Positions 17,690-26,006 of a DNA stretch of 64,000 nucleotides are shown here, piece after piece (position 1 is the first letter of the stretch; each line of letters opens with the position of its first letter). This stretch comes from Cohnella faecalis (GTDB taxonomy: Bacteria > Bacillota > Bacilli > Paenibacillales > Paenibacillaceae). Under the pieces are notes generated by a model. That model saw only the letters and a program-made list of their open reading frames with translations. It ran no database searches and was not told the DNA's origin. The position numbers were made by a program, and so were the translations under genes. The DNA lies in the NCBI RefSeq assembly GCF_003570905.1, contig NZ_QXJM01000056.1, positions 124,001-188,000 of the forward strand. The letters are read 5' to 3'.

Positions 17690-18865
17690 ATGGTTGAAGT
17701 GCTGAGAAATCCAGAATGGAAGTCGATCGCCTTGAAGGCGCTTGTCTTGCAACTGTTGTTTTCCGTCATGATGTTCTTTTATATGAACAACCAGGTCGAA
17801 CGGATTAACCATACTATTGTTGACCAGAATGCAGCGCTGATTGGGCATATATTGAAGCAAGAGCCTCAATTTGAAAGTGAAATTATTCGCTACATTACCC
17901 AAGGCCCGCAAGAAAATGAAATCGCAGAAGGCAAACAAATTTTGGCGCAGTATGGATACAAAGCGAATATGTCTGTTGCGGATCAACCGGCGCTTTCAGA
18001 TCAAGCCTTGCCCTTGAAGGCGTCCATTCAGGTTTTGTTTTTTGCCATTCCGCTCTTGCTCTTGTTGTTATGGGAATACCGCAAAATATTTAGCAAAATA
18101 AGAACCATAGCGGTTGCTGCTGCGCAGGTCGTGGAGCGCCAATTCGACAAACCGCTGCCGGAGAACGAGGAAGGGGATTTTGGATCTTTAGGGCGAAGCT
18201 TCAATGCGATGGCCGAAAGACTTAATAACAGCCTGGAGCAGCTCAAACATGAAAAAACCTTCCTTCGAAACCTGCTCTCCGATATTTCTCACCAGCTTAA
18301 AACACCACTGGCATCCTTAATTGTGTTCAATGATAATTTGTTGAACGACCCCAAAATGAAGGAAGAGACGAAGAACGCTTTTCTGGAACGAAGCCGGCAG
18401 CAGCTTGCACGAATGGAATGGCTCATCGTCAGTTTATTGAAGATGGCACGGGTCGAAACCGGTACAATCCTATTTCACAACAAAGAGGTTCAATTAAGGA
18501 AGCTAGTTAACAAGGCCGTCCATTCATTGAGAGCGTTATCGGAGCAAAAGTTGCTGAAGGTGTGCATCTCGGGTGGCGAAGAAATGCTCGTGGAGGCCGA
18601 TGAAGAATGGCTAACCGAAGCATTCCTTAATTTGATTAAAAACGCGATGGAACACTCTCCCAAAGAAGGAGATATCCAGATTGTATTGGAGCAAACTTCA
18701 TTATTCAATACCGTGCATATTCAAGATTATGGAGAAGGCATTCCCCCCGAGGAGCTCCCTCATATATTCAAACGTTTCTATAGCGGGAGGAGTACCGCAA
18801 AACCGCAAAGTGTTGGAATCGGCTTGTCTCTGGCCAAGTCCATTATCGAAGGACAAGGGGAATGA
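17690..18865 (+). CDS. two-component sensor histidine kinase, frameshifted at the very end
   Basis: The kinase has two membrane segments (about 12-30 and 108-126) flanking an extracellular domain of about 75 residues, then HAMP, the phosphorylation site SDISHQLKTPLAS, the N-box LINLIKNAMEHS, DYGEGIPPE and GIGLSLAKSII. The frame stops at 18865 just after EGQG. One extra G in the run at 18857-18860 would continue it as GMITVASNLREGTVFSISF to a stop at 18952, the normal end of the ATPase domain. So about 30 residues including the last beta strands are lost as written. It is paired with the preceding regulator and probably controls the ABC genes downstream. Confidence 0.87.
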   Translation: MVEVLRNPEWKSIALKALVLQLLFSVMMFFYMNNQVERINHTIVDQNAALIGHILKQEPQFESEIIRYITQGPQENEIAEGKQILAQYGYKANMSVADQPALSDQALPLKASIQVLFFAIPLLLLLLWEYRKIFSKIRTIAVAAAQVVERQFDKPLPENEEGDFGSLGRSFNAMAERLNNSLEQLKHEKTFLRNLLSDISHQLKTPLASLIVFNDNLLNDPKMKEETKNAFLERSRQQLARMEWLIVSLLKMARVETGTILFHNKEVQLRKLVNKAVHSLRALSEQKLLKVCISGGEEMLVEADEEWLTEAFLNLIKNAMEHSPKEGDIQIVLEQTSLFNTVHIQDYGEGIPPEELPHIFKRFYSGRSTAKPQSVGIGLSLAKSIIEGQGE

Positions 18866-18931
18866 TAACCGTTGCAAGCAACCTAAGAGAGGGAACCGTG
18901 TTCAGCATTTCATTCTTAAAGGAAACAGGCG

Positions 18932-18963
18932 AGAGGAAGCTTACGAAAACGTAAGCTTCCTCT
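18932..18963. terminator. perfect hairpin after the two-component genes
   Basis: A 14-base inverted repeat (AGAGGAAGCTTACG paired with its complement) closes an AAAA loop and is followed by TTCACTTT. It lies at the restored end of the kinase gene and 68 bases before the ABC gene. It could be an intrinsic terminator or a processing site that separates kinase and transporter expression. The run of T is poor, so read-through is likely. Confidence 0.6.
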
Positions 18964-19030
18964 TCACTTTATCGTAAGCAAGGACGCTTATTATTAAAAT
19001 CAAAGTCATATCACTTCTGGAGGGACATCA

Positions 19031-19711
19031 GTGGAAATCCTTAAAATCATCAATTTATGCAAAACCTACGGATATACAGAAGCTCAAGTCAAGGCATTGA
19101 ATCATGTCAATTTATCCGTCAAGCAAGGCGAATTCGTGGCGATTGTAGGCGCAAGCGGCTCTGGAAAAAGCTCTTTGCTGCATCTGATCGGAGGAGTGGA
19201 CCGACCGACAAGCGGACAGGTCATCATAGATGGCGTTGACATTTATAGCAAAAATGAAAAGGAGCTTGCTTTGTTTAGAAGGCGTAAAATCGGATTTATT
19301 TTTCAATCGTACAATCTGATTCCGGTGCTTACGACAGAAGAAAATATCAAGTTGCCCATGCTGCTTGAAAGAAAAACAGATGAAGGATATGTAGATGAGC
19401 TGCTGGGAATATTAGGTCTGATGGACAGAAGGCATCATCTTCCTTCCGAATTATCAGGTGGACAACAGCAAAGAGCCGCCATTGGACGAGCTCTAATCAA
19501 CAAACCCTCCATCATTTTGGCAGATGAGCCGACGGGCAATCTGGACAGCAAGCACAGCAAGGAAATTGTCGATCTTCTTACTTTCTCCGTAAAAAAATAT
19601 AATCAAACGTTAATTATGATTACGCATGATTTGAATATCGCTCAAAGAGCGGATCGAGTCGTCTACATTCAAGACGGTTTTCTCAAGCAAAATGAGGTGA
19701 GTACACATTGA
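19031..19711 (+). CDS. ABC transporter ATPase, MacB/LolD/BceA type
   Basis: This ATP-binding subunit of 226 residues has Walker A GASGSGKSS (about 39-47), the Q-loop FIFQSYNLIP, signature LSGGQQQR (about 146-153) and Walker B IILADEPTGNLDS. It belongs to the family serving FtsX-type permeases (MacB, LolD, BceA). The start is GTG at 19031 after GGAGGG. The next gene overlaps by four bases. With the upstream two-component pair it probably forms a stress-induced exporter or antimicrobial-peptide resistance module. Confidence 0.93.
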   Translation: MEILKIINLCKTYGYTEAQVKALNHVNLSVKQGEFVAIVGASGSGKSSLLHLIGGVDRPTSGQVIIDGVDIYSKNEKELALFRRRKIGFIFQSYNLIPVLTTEENIKLPMLLERKTDEGYVDELLGILGLMDRRHHLPSELSGGQQQRAAIGRALINKPSIILADEPTGNLDSKHSKEIVDLLTFSVKKYNQTLIMITHDLNIAQRADRVVYIQDGFLKQNEVSTH

Positions 19712-22359
19712 GAAACTATACCGGGCTTACCGAGAAATATTTGTGGGGTCAAAAAAAGAGATCCATTCTAACGATGATCGGCATAGTATTGTCGGTAACG
19801 CTGCTCACGTCGATTGGAACGATTGCAACAAGCTACAAGGATAAGTTAATTAGACAAACGATGCAAAGCTACGGCGATTACCATGTCTCGTTCAACGGTA
19901 TTCCTGGAGAAGCTGTATCGAAAGTGAGCAATTATGCAACGGTTGGAAGCGCCGGGATTATCAGCAGAGAAGGATATGCCGTCATCAGTGAAACGGATGA
20001 AAAAGAAAAGAAAGAAAATCCGGTTACCGCGCCATTTCGTTACCTGAATGTAAAGAGATATGACGCAAACGCAATGAACATGCTGCAAGTACGGTTAGAA
20101 TCGGGCAGGCTGCCGGAAAACGCGAATGAAATTATCCTTTCTTCATGGGGACTGAATCTATTTCCGAATAAACCTAAACTTGGAGATCATATAAAACTAA
20201 ACCTTGGAGTTCGAACGGTAGCATCGACCGGCAAAGAGAAAGCGATTAACGGGATGGGCGATTTTGGTTGGGATCTGGATGAAGCCTTTCAAGCCCGAAC
20301 TCAAAAAGAATTCAAGGTAGTCGGCATAATGAAGCCGCCGAGCAACAGTGCTTGGTCATCCGCCTTCATCATACCAGCCATTACCTTCAACGATAACAAG
20401 GCCATTGATCCAGACAGACCATACTTCATTTACGCCAAGATGAAATCGATGGATCAAATAAAAAAGAAGACGGAATCTATTGTGTCTTCGTTGAAAATAA
20501 ACGATACCGATCAAGGCTCCGCTTTGCAGCTAAATCGGGACAACAGTATCAAAAATGTAAGAATCGAATTCAATAATGAATTGCTTAAGCTATATGGAAA
20601 AAGCACCTACGACGGTGTGAACAAAAGTTCGATACTAGCATTAGCAGCTATTATCGCTATTATTCTCATTTGTACCTTTGCGGTAATTTATAACGCTTTC
20701 CACATTTCCGTCTTGGAGCGAATAGCGCAGTTTGGAATATTAAGATGTATCGGAGCTACGCCTTCACAAATTCGCAATATCGTTTTAAAAGAAGCTGCAA
20801 TATTGAGCTTGGTTAGCATTCCAATTGGTTTGTTTACCGGAACTCTATTTATGAAGATTTTGTTTTACAGCATTAGTTTTATTTCGTTAGGGTTTCTAAA
20901 TGATATGAAAATGGTCGTTTCCATTCCGATATTAGCTTTTGCTGGATTACTGGGGCTTCTGACGGTATATATCTCCGCTATCGGACCAGCGAAACAAGCA
21001 GCCCGTGTCTCTCCGCTTGAAGCTGTAAAAAGCTCGGGGAACACGAATGCGGAGAAAATAACGAGAATCAAGAAATCCGCATTCATGAAGAAGCTGCTTG
21101 GCCTGGAGGGGCAGTTTGCCCGACGGAACTTACAACGGAACAAGAGACGTTTCCGAATTACGGCTTTCTCCATGATAATCAGCGTCATTTTGTTTATCGT
21201 CTTCAGCGGAATAGTCGATTTCTTGAAGCAGACGTCGTCATCGGGTATGCACTATTCCTATTCTATTAATTATGAAGGTCCTTCGAAGCGGATCCCCGAT
21301 TCCGTTTATCAGGATGTTCTCAAGCTTGAAGCTGTGCAAAAAGCCTATAAGTTTTATAATCATCAAGTGGAGGCTATCATTCCAAAGAATAAGATCAATC
21401 CCAACTATTATGAGGTAATGAAAAGTATGTATTCCGTTGATGTTGGAGAGGGATATCGAACAGGTAATAATTACCTTAACTCCTTAGGAGATAACGGCTT
21501 GGATGATTTAAAATCCAAGCTCATTGAAGGGACGATCGACAGGGAGAAAATGAACCGGGAGAATGGCGTGATCGTTCTTCAAAAAATAGCGATGATAACG
21601 GAGAAGGGCAAGAAGCTCATTATCGATCAGACCAACTTTAAGGTAGGAGATCAAATCCAAATTCGTTCGCCGGAAGAAGGCAAGAAGGAGTACACAACGG
21701 TAACCGTGGTCGGTGTTGCCGATCAGGAATTACTGTCGAGCGGGTATAGCGAAAGTCATACGGTTGGGTTCATCACTACGCCAAAAGTAATTGCAAAAAT
21801 TACGGGGAATGATGCTTTCTCGAGAATATTGATCATTGCGAACCCTGATGCACCTAACGCCCCTATAACCGATTACCTTCAAGCTTTAATCAAGCAAGAC
21901 GCCGGGTACAGCTATATGGATAAAGTGGCGGAGTCTGAACAAGCCAAAAATGACGAAATGACATCCCGCATTTTGCTATACGGTTTTATCGGTGTTATTG
22001 ACTTGATTGCGTTCATAAATATTTTGAACACCGTGAGTACGAATCTGATTCTTCGAACCAAAGAGTTTGCTGTGCTGAAGGCAATCGGTATGACGCAAAA
22101 GCAATTGAACAAAATGATTTTATTAGAGGGGGCACTGCTTGGGGTTTTTGCCGCATTAAACGGAATTTTGATCGGGGTTGCGCTAGATTTTTCAATACAA
22201 CGCCTCTTCTCGGACGTTGTGGAAATGGCCTGGACAATTCCGTGGAGAAATATGGGCATCGCATTCGCAGGTGCAATGATTACAATTCTTGTTGCAACGA
22301 TATGGCCGATGCGTACATTAAAGAAAGTCAATATTGTCGATGCACTCCGAAGAGGATAG
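19708..22359 (+). CDS. FtsX-type ABC transporter permease, duplicated FtsX domains
   Basis: This membrane protein of 883 residues has one N-terminal segment (about 20-38), a large extracellular domain, and three segments ending the first FtsX domain (about 310-440). A second extracellular part begins with a new segment near 488, and three more segments end the second FtsX domain (about 755-880). That is eight segments in a duplicated arrangement, longer than the ten-segment BceB permeases of about 650 residues, and closer to the large FtsX permeases such as YtrF-like or lipoprotein-export types. It overlaps the ATPase gene by four bases. The substrate is unknown; context suggests a peptide antibiotic or envelope stress. 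Confidence 0.9.
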   Translation: MRNYTGLTEKYLWGQKKRSILTMIGIVLSVTLLTSIGTIATSYKDKLIRQTMQSYGDYHVSFNGIPGEAVSKVSNYATVGSAGIISREGYAVISETDEKEKKENPVTAPFRYLNVKRYDANAMNMLQVRLESGRLPENANEIILSSWGLNLFPNKPKLGDHIKLNLGVRTVASTGKEKAINGMGDFGWDLDEAFQARTQKEFKVVGIMKPPSNSAWSSAFIIPAITFNDNKAIDPDRPYFIYAKMKSMDQIKKKTESIVSSLKINDTDQGSALQLNRDNSIKNVRIEFNNELLKLYGKSTYDGVNKSSILALAAIIAIILICTFAVIYNAFHISVLERIAQFGILRCIGATPSQIRNIVLKEAAILSLVSIPIGLFTGTLFMKILFYSISFISLGFLNDMKMVVSIPILAFAGLLGLLTVYISAIGPAKQAARVSPLEAVKSSGNTNAEKITRIKKSAFMKKLLGLEGQFARRNLQRNKRRFRITAFSMIISVILFIVFSGIVDFLKQTSSSGMHYSYSINYEGPSKRIPDSVYQDVLKLEAVQKAYKFYNHQVEAIIPKNKINPNYYEVMKSMYSVDVGEGYRTGNNYLNSLGDNGLDDLKSKLIEGTIDREKMNRENGVIVLQKIAMITEKGKKLIIDQTNFKVGDQIQIRSPEEGKKEYTTVTVVGVADQELLSSGYSESHTVGFITTPKVIAKITGNDAFSRILIIANPDAPNAPITDYLQALIKQDAGYSYMDKVAESEQAKNDEMTSRILLYGFIGVIDLIAFINILNTVSTNLILRTKEFAVLKAIGMTQKQLNKMILLEGALLGVFAALNGILIGVALDFSIQRLFSDVVEMAWTIPWRNMGIAFAGAMITILVATIWPMRTLKKVNIVDALRRG

Positions 22360-22432
22360 ACGGAAAAGAGCAGGTGGAGGAGGTCGCCAGCCTTCATGGC
22401 CTGACGGCGACCATCGGGAACGATGATGACTT

Positions 22433-22484
22433 GGCCTGTGAATCTGCATGTTCCATACTGGAGCGGCAGATCACAGGCCTTTTT
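22433..22484 (+). terminator. intrinsic terminator of the ABC transporter operon
   Basis: GGCCTGTGAATCTGC at 22433-22447 pairs with GCAGATCACAGGCC at 22466-22479 with one bulged base, followed by TTTTT. The loop itself can fold further (TTCCA with TGGAG). A second smaller inverted repeat, GGTCGCC with GGCGACC, lies just upstream at 22382-22412. The site separates the transporter operon from the converging araR gene. Confidence 0.8.
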
Positions 22485-22540
22485 AAGCAGGATCTTCATT
22501 GATTATTCCTCTTCGATTGCTTTTACTGTTTCTCCCGCAA

Positions 22541-23383
22541 TTAATACGGGGGAGTAATAATTAGTTGTAGCCAATTTTTTTTACCTTGTAATAGTTTAAT
22601 CACCCAGTCTGCTGCGTCGCGTCCCATTTGTTCTTGGTGGTGTGTCAGCGTCGTTAGCTTGATGCTGGCGTTTTTTGCGATATACGAATTGTCCTGGCCA
22701 ATAAGGGATAACTCGTCCGGAATCGAAATCCCCAGTCTTTTACAGGCATTTATGACCTCCAAGCCTACCTCGTCGTTATAACATACTAGCGCAGTCAATC
22801 CGCCCCGGTAGTCAATCAGGAACTTTTCCAAGCTGGCATGGAGATCTGACTTCGTCGTCGTATCGAAAGAAAGCACTAGCTCAGGATGGAACCGTAATTT
22901 GGCTTCCCCTAGAGCTTTAATGAAGCCTTTCATTCTATATTTACCTTGCAAATCATCCATTTTCGCGATGATACCAATCTGGGTATGTCCTTTAGCGATC
23001 AGCTCCCGGGTTGCGATGTAGCTGGACTGAACGTCATCGAGACAGAAGAAAGGAACCTCCAGCTCCTCATAGTAGGCATTGATCATCACAAGTGGAACAT
23101 CCTGTTCGACGCCGATCGTTTTTTTTGCGGGCCTTCCGTTTGACCTGGTTCGGTACTGCTTGCTTACGTAGGTGCCGGATCCTTTTTCGCTTCTTAGAAA
23201 CCCCTCGTTCGACAATTCCAGAATCGCCTTCCGTACCGTCTGCCGGCTAACGTTGTAGCTGATCTGCAAGGCGGACTCCGTTGGGATTTGATCTCCAGAT
23301 TTATAGGTTCCAGAAAGAATATTGCTTTTAATATCATCAATGATAGCTTGGTATTTTGGCTGCACGAAGTTCACTTCTTTCAT
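22541..23383 (-). CDS. araR: AraR-type GntR/LacI hybrid repressor, internally shortened
   Basis: An N-terminal GntR winged helix (QPKYQAIIDDIK, TVRKAILELSNEGFLRSEKGSGTYV) is joined to a LacI-type arabinose-sensing domain, as in Bacillus AraR. About 75 residues of the first sensing lobe are absent in frame between KKTIGV and EQDVPLVMINAYYEE, so sugar binding may be lost. At the 3' end the frame stops early within ITPPY. One more C in the run at 22548-22552 (minus strand) would restore ITPPVLIAGETVKAIEEE, ending at 22503. The start is placed at ATG 23383 so that the operator at 23399 lies in the leader; ATG 23419 is the alternative. It is divergent from araBDA. Confidence 0.82.
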   Translation of the reverse strand: MKEVNFVQPKYQAIIDDIKSNILSGTYKSGDQIPTESALQISYNVSRQTVRKAILELSNEGFLRSEKGSGTYVSKQYRTRSNGRPAKKTIGVEQDVPLVMINAYYEELEVPFFCLDDVQSSYIATRELIAKGHTQIGIIAKMDDLQGKYRMKGFIKALGEAKLRFHPELVLSFDTTTKSDLHASLEKFLIDYRGGLTALVCYNDEVGLEVINACKRLGISIPDELSLIGQDNSYIAKNASIKLTTLTHHQEQMGRDAADWVIKLLQGKKNWLQLIITPPY

Positions 23384-23398
23384 CGTCTTTTGAAGAGT

Positions 23399-23408
23399 TG
23401 TACGTACA
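23399..23408. promoter_or_regulatory. AraR-type operator beside araR
   Basis: TGTACGTACA is a perfect 10-base palindrome and matches the core of the known AraR operator (consensus near ATTTGTACGTACAAAT). It lies in the leader, or at the first codons, of araR, which suggests autoregulation. Confidence 0.7.
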
Positions 23409-23487
23409 TGTTCTAACATGAACGGTGTAGAGCGAAAAGCAACGTAATAGCTTGCAAACTTAACCTTTTCTCTTTGGAAATACGATT

Positions 23488-23503
23488 TTATGTACGTACT
23501 AAT
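23488..23503. promoter_or_regulatory. AraR-type operator, middle copy
   Basis: TTATGTACGTACTAAT carries the GTACGTAC core of AraR sites with an AT-rich border. It lies 11 bases upstream of the araBDA -35 element. Its centre is about 31 bases from that of the stronger copy at 23519, roughly three helix turns, so both could be bound from the same face. Confidence 0.68.
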
Positions 23504-23513
23504 TTATTTTTAT

Positions 23514-23543
23514 TTGACACATGTACGTACATGTAAATATACT
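23514..23543 (+). promoter_or_regulatory. araBDA promoter
   Basis: TTGACA at 23514-23519 and TATACT at 23538-23543 are separated by 18 bases. The whole spacer is occupied by the AraR-type palindrome at 23519-23534, so repressor and RNA polymerase must compete directly. Confidence 0.75.
23519..23534. promoter_or_regulatory. AraR-type operator between -35 and -10
   Basis: ACATGTACGTACATGT is a 16-base perfect palindrome containing the AraR core. It sits inside the spacer of the araBDA promoter. It is the best of the three copies in this intergenic region. Confidence 0.78.
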
Positions 23544-23646
23544 TAGGCTAGAACTAAACGGGAATATCTACTTCCTTATGGCGGAAGTAATCATTTTGCA
23601 AATCAATTTCGTTTGAATGTTTTGCGCGAACAGGGAGGGGGCATAG

Positions 23647-25269
23647 GTGAACATGGATCATATAGATTTGAAGAAAGCGATAACCAAGGGAGAAACTTCG
23701 CTAGGTATCGAATTAGGTTCTACGCGGATAAAAGCAGTGCTGATCGATCATCGTTTCAGGGTCATCGCATCAGGAAGCTGCGAATGGGAAAATCGATTAA
23801 AAGACGGATACTGGACGTACAACCAGGAGGATATTATTACAGGCCTCCAACTGGCTTATCGTGAACTAAAACAGGAAGTGGAAAGAAATTATGGTATTAC
23901 CCTCAGGACCGCGGGGGCGATAGGGTTTTCTGCTATGATGCACGGGTATATGGCATTCGACAGCACCGGCAAACTGCTGGTCCCGTTTCGAACATGGCGT
24001 AATGCAACAACTGGCGCGGCAGCAAGGGAACTAACGGACTTATTCCAATTCAATATACCCGAGCGCTGGAGTATTGCGCACTTGTACCAAGCCATTCTAA
24101 ATCAAGAGGAGCATGTACCTCATATTGATTTTTTGACGACACTGGCCGGATACATTCACTGGCTGCTGACTGGTAATAAAGCGATTGGCATCGGGGATGC
24201 TTCCGGTATGTTCCCCATTGAGGAAGCGACCTATCATTACAATTCGTTGATGACCGAGCAATTCAATGAGCGAATCGCAGCCAACCATTATCCGTGGAGG
24301 CTTGAGGATATTCTTCCTAAAGTCTATCTCTCTGGCGAGCAAGTCGGCGAATTGACGGAGGCGGGGGCCCGTATTCTGGACCCCGTGGGGGATTTGCAAT
24401 CGGGCATTATGCTTTGCCCTCCGGAAGGAGATGCCGGAACAGGCATGGTTGCTACGAATAGCGTAAGAAAACGTACGGGTAACATTTCCGTGGGTACTTC
24501 CGCTTTTGCAATGATTGTATTGGAGAAACAATTATCAAAGGTTTATCCCGAGATCGATATCGTTACGACTCCGAATGGCAGTCCGGTCGGCATGGTACAT
24601 GCCAACAACTGCTCCAGCGATCTCAACGCCTGGGTGGGATTGTTCCGCGAGTTTTCCGAGGCTATGGGATACGAAACGAATTTCGGAAAATTGTTCAGTG
24701 TGCTGCTGAATAAGGCGTTGGAAGCCGACCCGGATTGCGGCGGATTGCTCAGTTATGGTTATCTCTCGGGCGAGAATATTACGGGAATGGAGAGAGGTCG
24801 GCCGTTGTTCGTTCGCTCGCCCGAAAGTAACTTCAATTTGGCCAATTTCATGCGAACGCATTTATTCGCTGCATTCGGAGCGTTGAAGCTTGGCATGGAC
24901 ATTTTGACCGACAACGAAGCTGTAGCTATTGACAGCATTATGGCTCATGGCGGCTTATTCAAGACTGCTGGTGTAGGGCAAAAAATAGTAGCTGCGGCGC
25001 TGAACGTGCCTATCTCTGTAATGTCCACAGCCAGTGAAGGCGGGGCTTGGGGCATTGCGCTGCTGGCCTCTTTCATGGTCAACAAGGATGAAGATGAGAG
25101 CTTGGAGCACTTTCTCGAAGATAAGGTTTTTCAAAATGTCGAAGGACAAGAGATGGCTCCGGATAGAGCAGATGTGTGTGGATTTGAAGTATTCATAGAA
25201 CGCTATAGAAGAGGACTGGCTATCGAACAGGCTGCCGTAGACCATTTACTGGAGAATGGGAGGGGTTAG
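23647..25269 (+). CDS. araB: L-ribulokinase (FGGY family)
   Basis: This carbohydrate kinase of 540 residues has GIELGSTRIKAVLID near the N-terminus (first phosphate loop), a substrate-contact region GFSAMMHGYMAFD, the ATPase element GTSAFAMIVL and MAHGGLFKTAGVGQKI near residue 440. It converts L-ribulose to L-ribulose 5-phosphate in the cytosol. It has the size and sequence style of the Bacillota FGGY kinases of araBDA operons. GTG at 23647 is the open-frame start; ATG two codons later at 23653 is as likely, with GGGAGGGGGC upstream. araD and araA follow at once, so the operon covers the three steps from arabinose to xylulose 5-phosphate. Confidence 0.92.
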   Translation: MNMDHIDLKKAITKGETSLGIELGSTRIKAVLIDHRFRVIASGSCEWENRLKDGYWTYNQEDIITGLQLAYRELKQEVERNYGITLRTAGAIGFSAMMHGYMAFDSTGKLLVPFRTWRNATTGAAARELTDLFQFNIPERWSIAHLYQAILNQEEHVPHIDFLTTLAGYIHWLLTGNKAIGIGDASGMFPIEEATYHYNSLMTEQFNERIAANHYPWRLEDILPKVYLSGEQVGELTEAGARILDPVGDLQSGIMLCPPEGDAGTGMVATNSVRKRTGNISVGTSAFAMIVLEKQLSKVYPEIDIVTTPNGSPVGMVHANNCSSDLNAWVGLFREFSEAMGYETNFGKLFSVLLNKALEADPDCGGLLSYGYLSGENITGMERGRPLFVRSPESNFNLANFMRTHLFAAFGALKLGMDILTDNEAVAIDSIMAHGGLFKTAGVGQKIVAAALNVPISVMSTASEGGAWGIALLASFMVNKDEDESLEHFLEDKVFQNVEGQEMAPDRADVCGFEVFIERYRRGLAIEQAAVDHLLENGRG

Positions 25270-25271
25270 CG

Positions 25272-25967
25272 TTGTTAGAACAGCTAAAAGATGAGGTATA
25301 TCAAGCGAATTTGGAGTTGCCGAAGCACGGCCTCGTGAAATTCACTTGGGGTAATGCGAGTGCAATCGATCGAGAAAGCGGCCTATTCGTGATCAAGCCG
25401 AGCGGAGTCAGCTATGAAAATATGAAGCCCGGCGACATGGTGGTCGTGGATCTTGATGGCAATGTGGTCGAAGGAGTGTTAAGACCCTCTTCAGACACTG
25501 CAACTCACGCTGTACTGTACAAGCATTTCCCGGAAATCGGCGGCATTGTGCATACTCACTCTACCTGGGCAACCATTTGGGCGCAAGCGGGATTGGATGT
25601 TCCCGTTATGGGAACAACGCATGCGGACACCTTCTACGGTGCTGTCCCCTGTGCGCGGTTCTTGAACCAAAAAGAGATTGATCGCGGTTACGAAGCGGAA
25701 ACGGGCCGTGTCATTATCGAAACGTTCAAGGAACGCGGACTGAATGTCATGGCAATCCCCGCCATTCTGCTTCAAGGCCATGCGCCGTTTACCTGGGGTG
25801 AAGACGTGAAATCAGCGATTGTGAACAGCGTCGTACTGGAAGAGGTTTGTAAAATGAATTTATACGCACGGCAATTAAATCATTTTGCAAAAGAACTGCC
25901 GCCGGGCATTCTGGATAAACACTATCTTCGTAAACACGGGAATGATGCCTATTACGGGCAGAAGTAA
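25272..25967 (+). CDS. araD: L-ribulose-5-phosphate 4-epimerase
   Basis: This class II aldolase-fold enzyme of 231 residues converts L-ribulose 5-phosphate to D-xylulose 5-phosphate, feeding the pentose phosphate pathway. Characteristic segments are LVKFTWGNASAID (about 15-27), IKPSGVSYE, SSDTATHAVLY and the zinc ligands in VHTHSTWATIWAQ (His at about 95 and 97), with the third His in LLQGHAPFTWG (about 171). The start is TTG at 25272, two bases after the araB stop, with GGGAGGGG as RBS inside the end of araB. The length equals that of Escherichia coli AraD. Confidence 0.95.
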   Translation: MLEQLKDEVYQANLELPKHGLVKFTWGNASAIDRESGLFVIKPSGVSYENMKPGDMVVVDLDGNVVEGVLRPSSDTATHAVLYKHFPEIGGIVHTHSTWATIWAQAGLDVPVMGTTHADTFYGAVPCARFLNQKEIDRGYEAETGRVIIETFKERGLNVMAIPAILLQGHAPFTWGEDVKSAIVNSVVLEEVCKMNLYARQLNHFAKELPPGILDKHYLRKHGNDAYYGQK

Positions 25968-26006
25968 CTACCTTATCCAATAAATAAAGAAAAGAGGATG
26001 TTCTGG

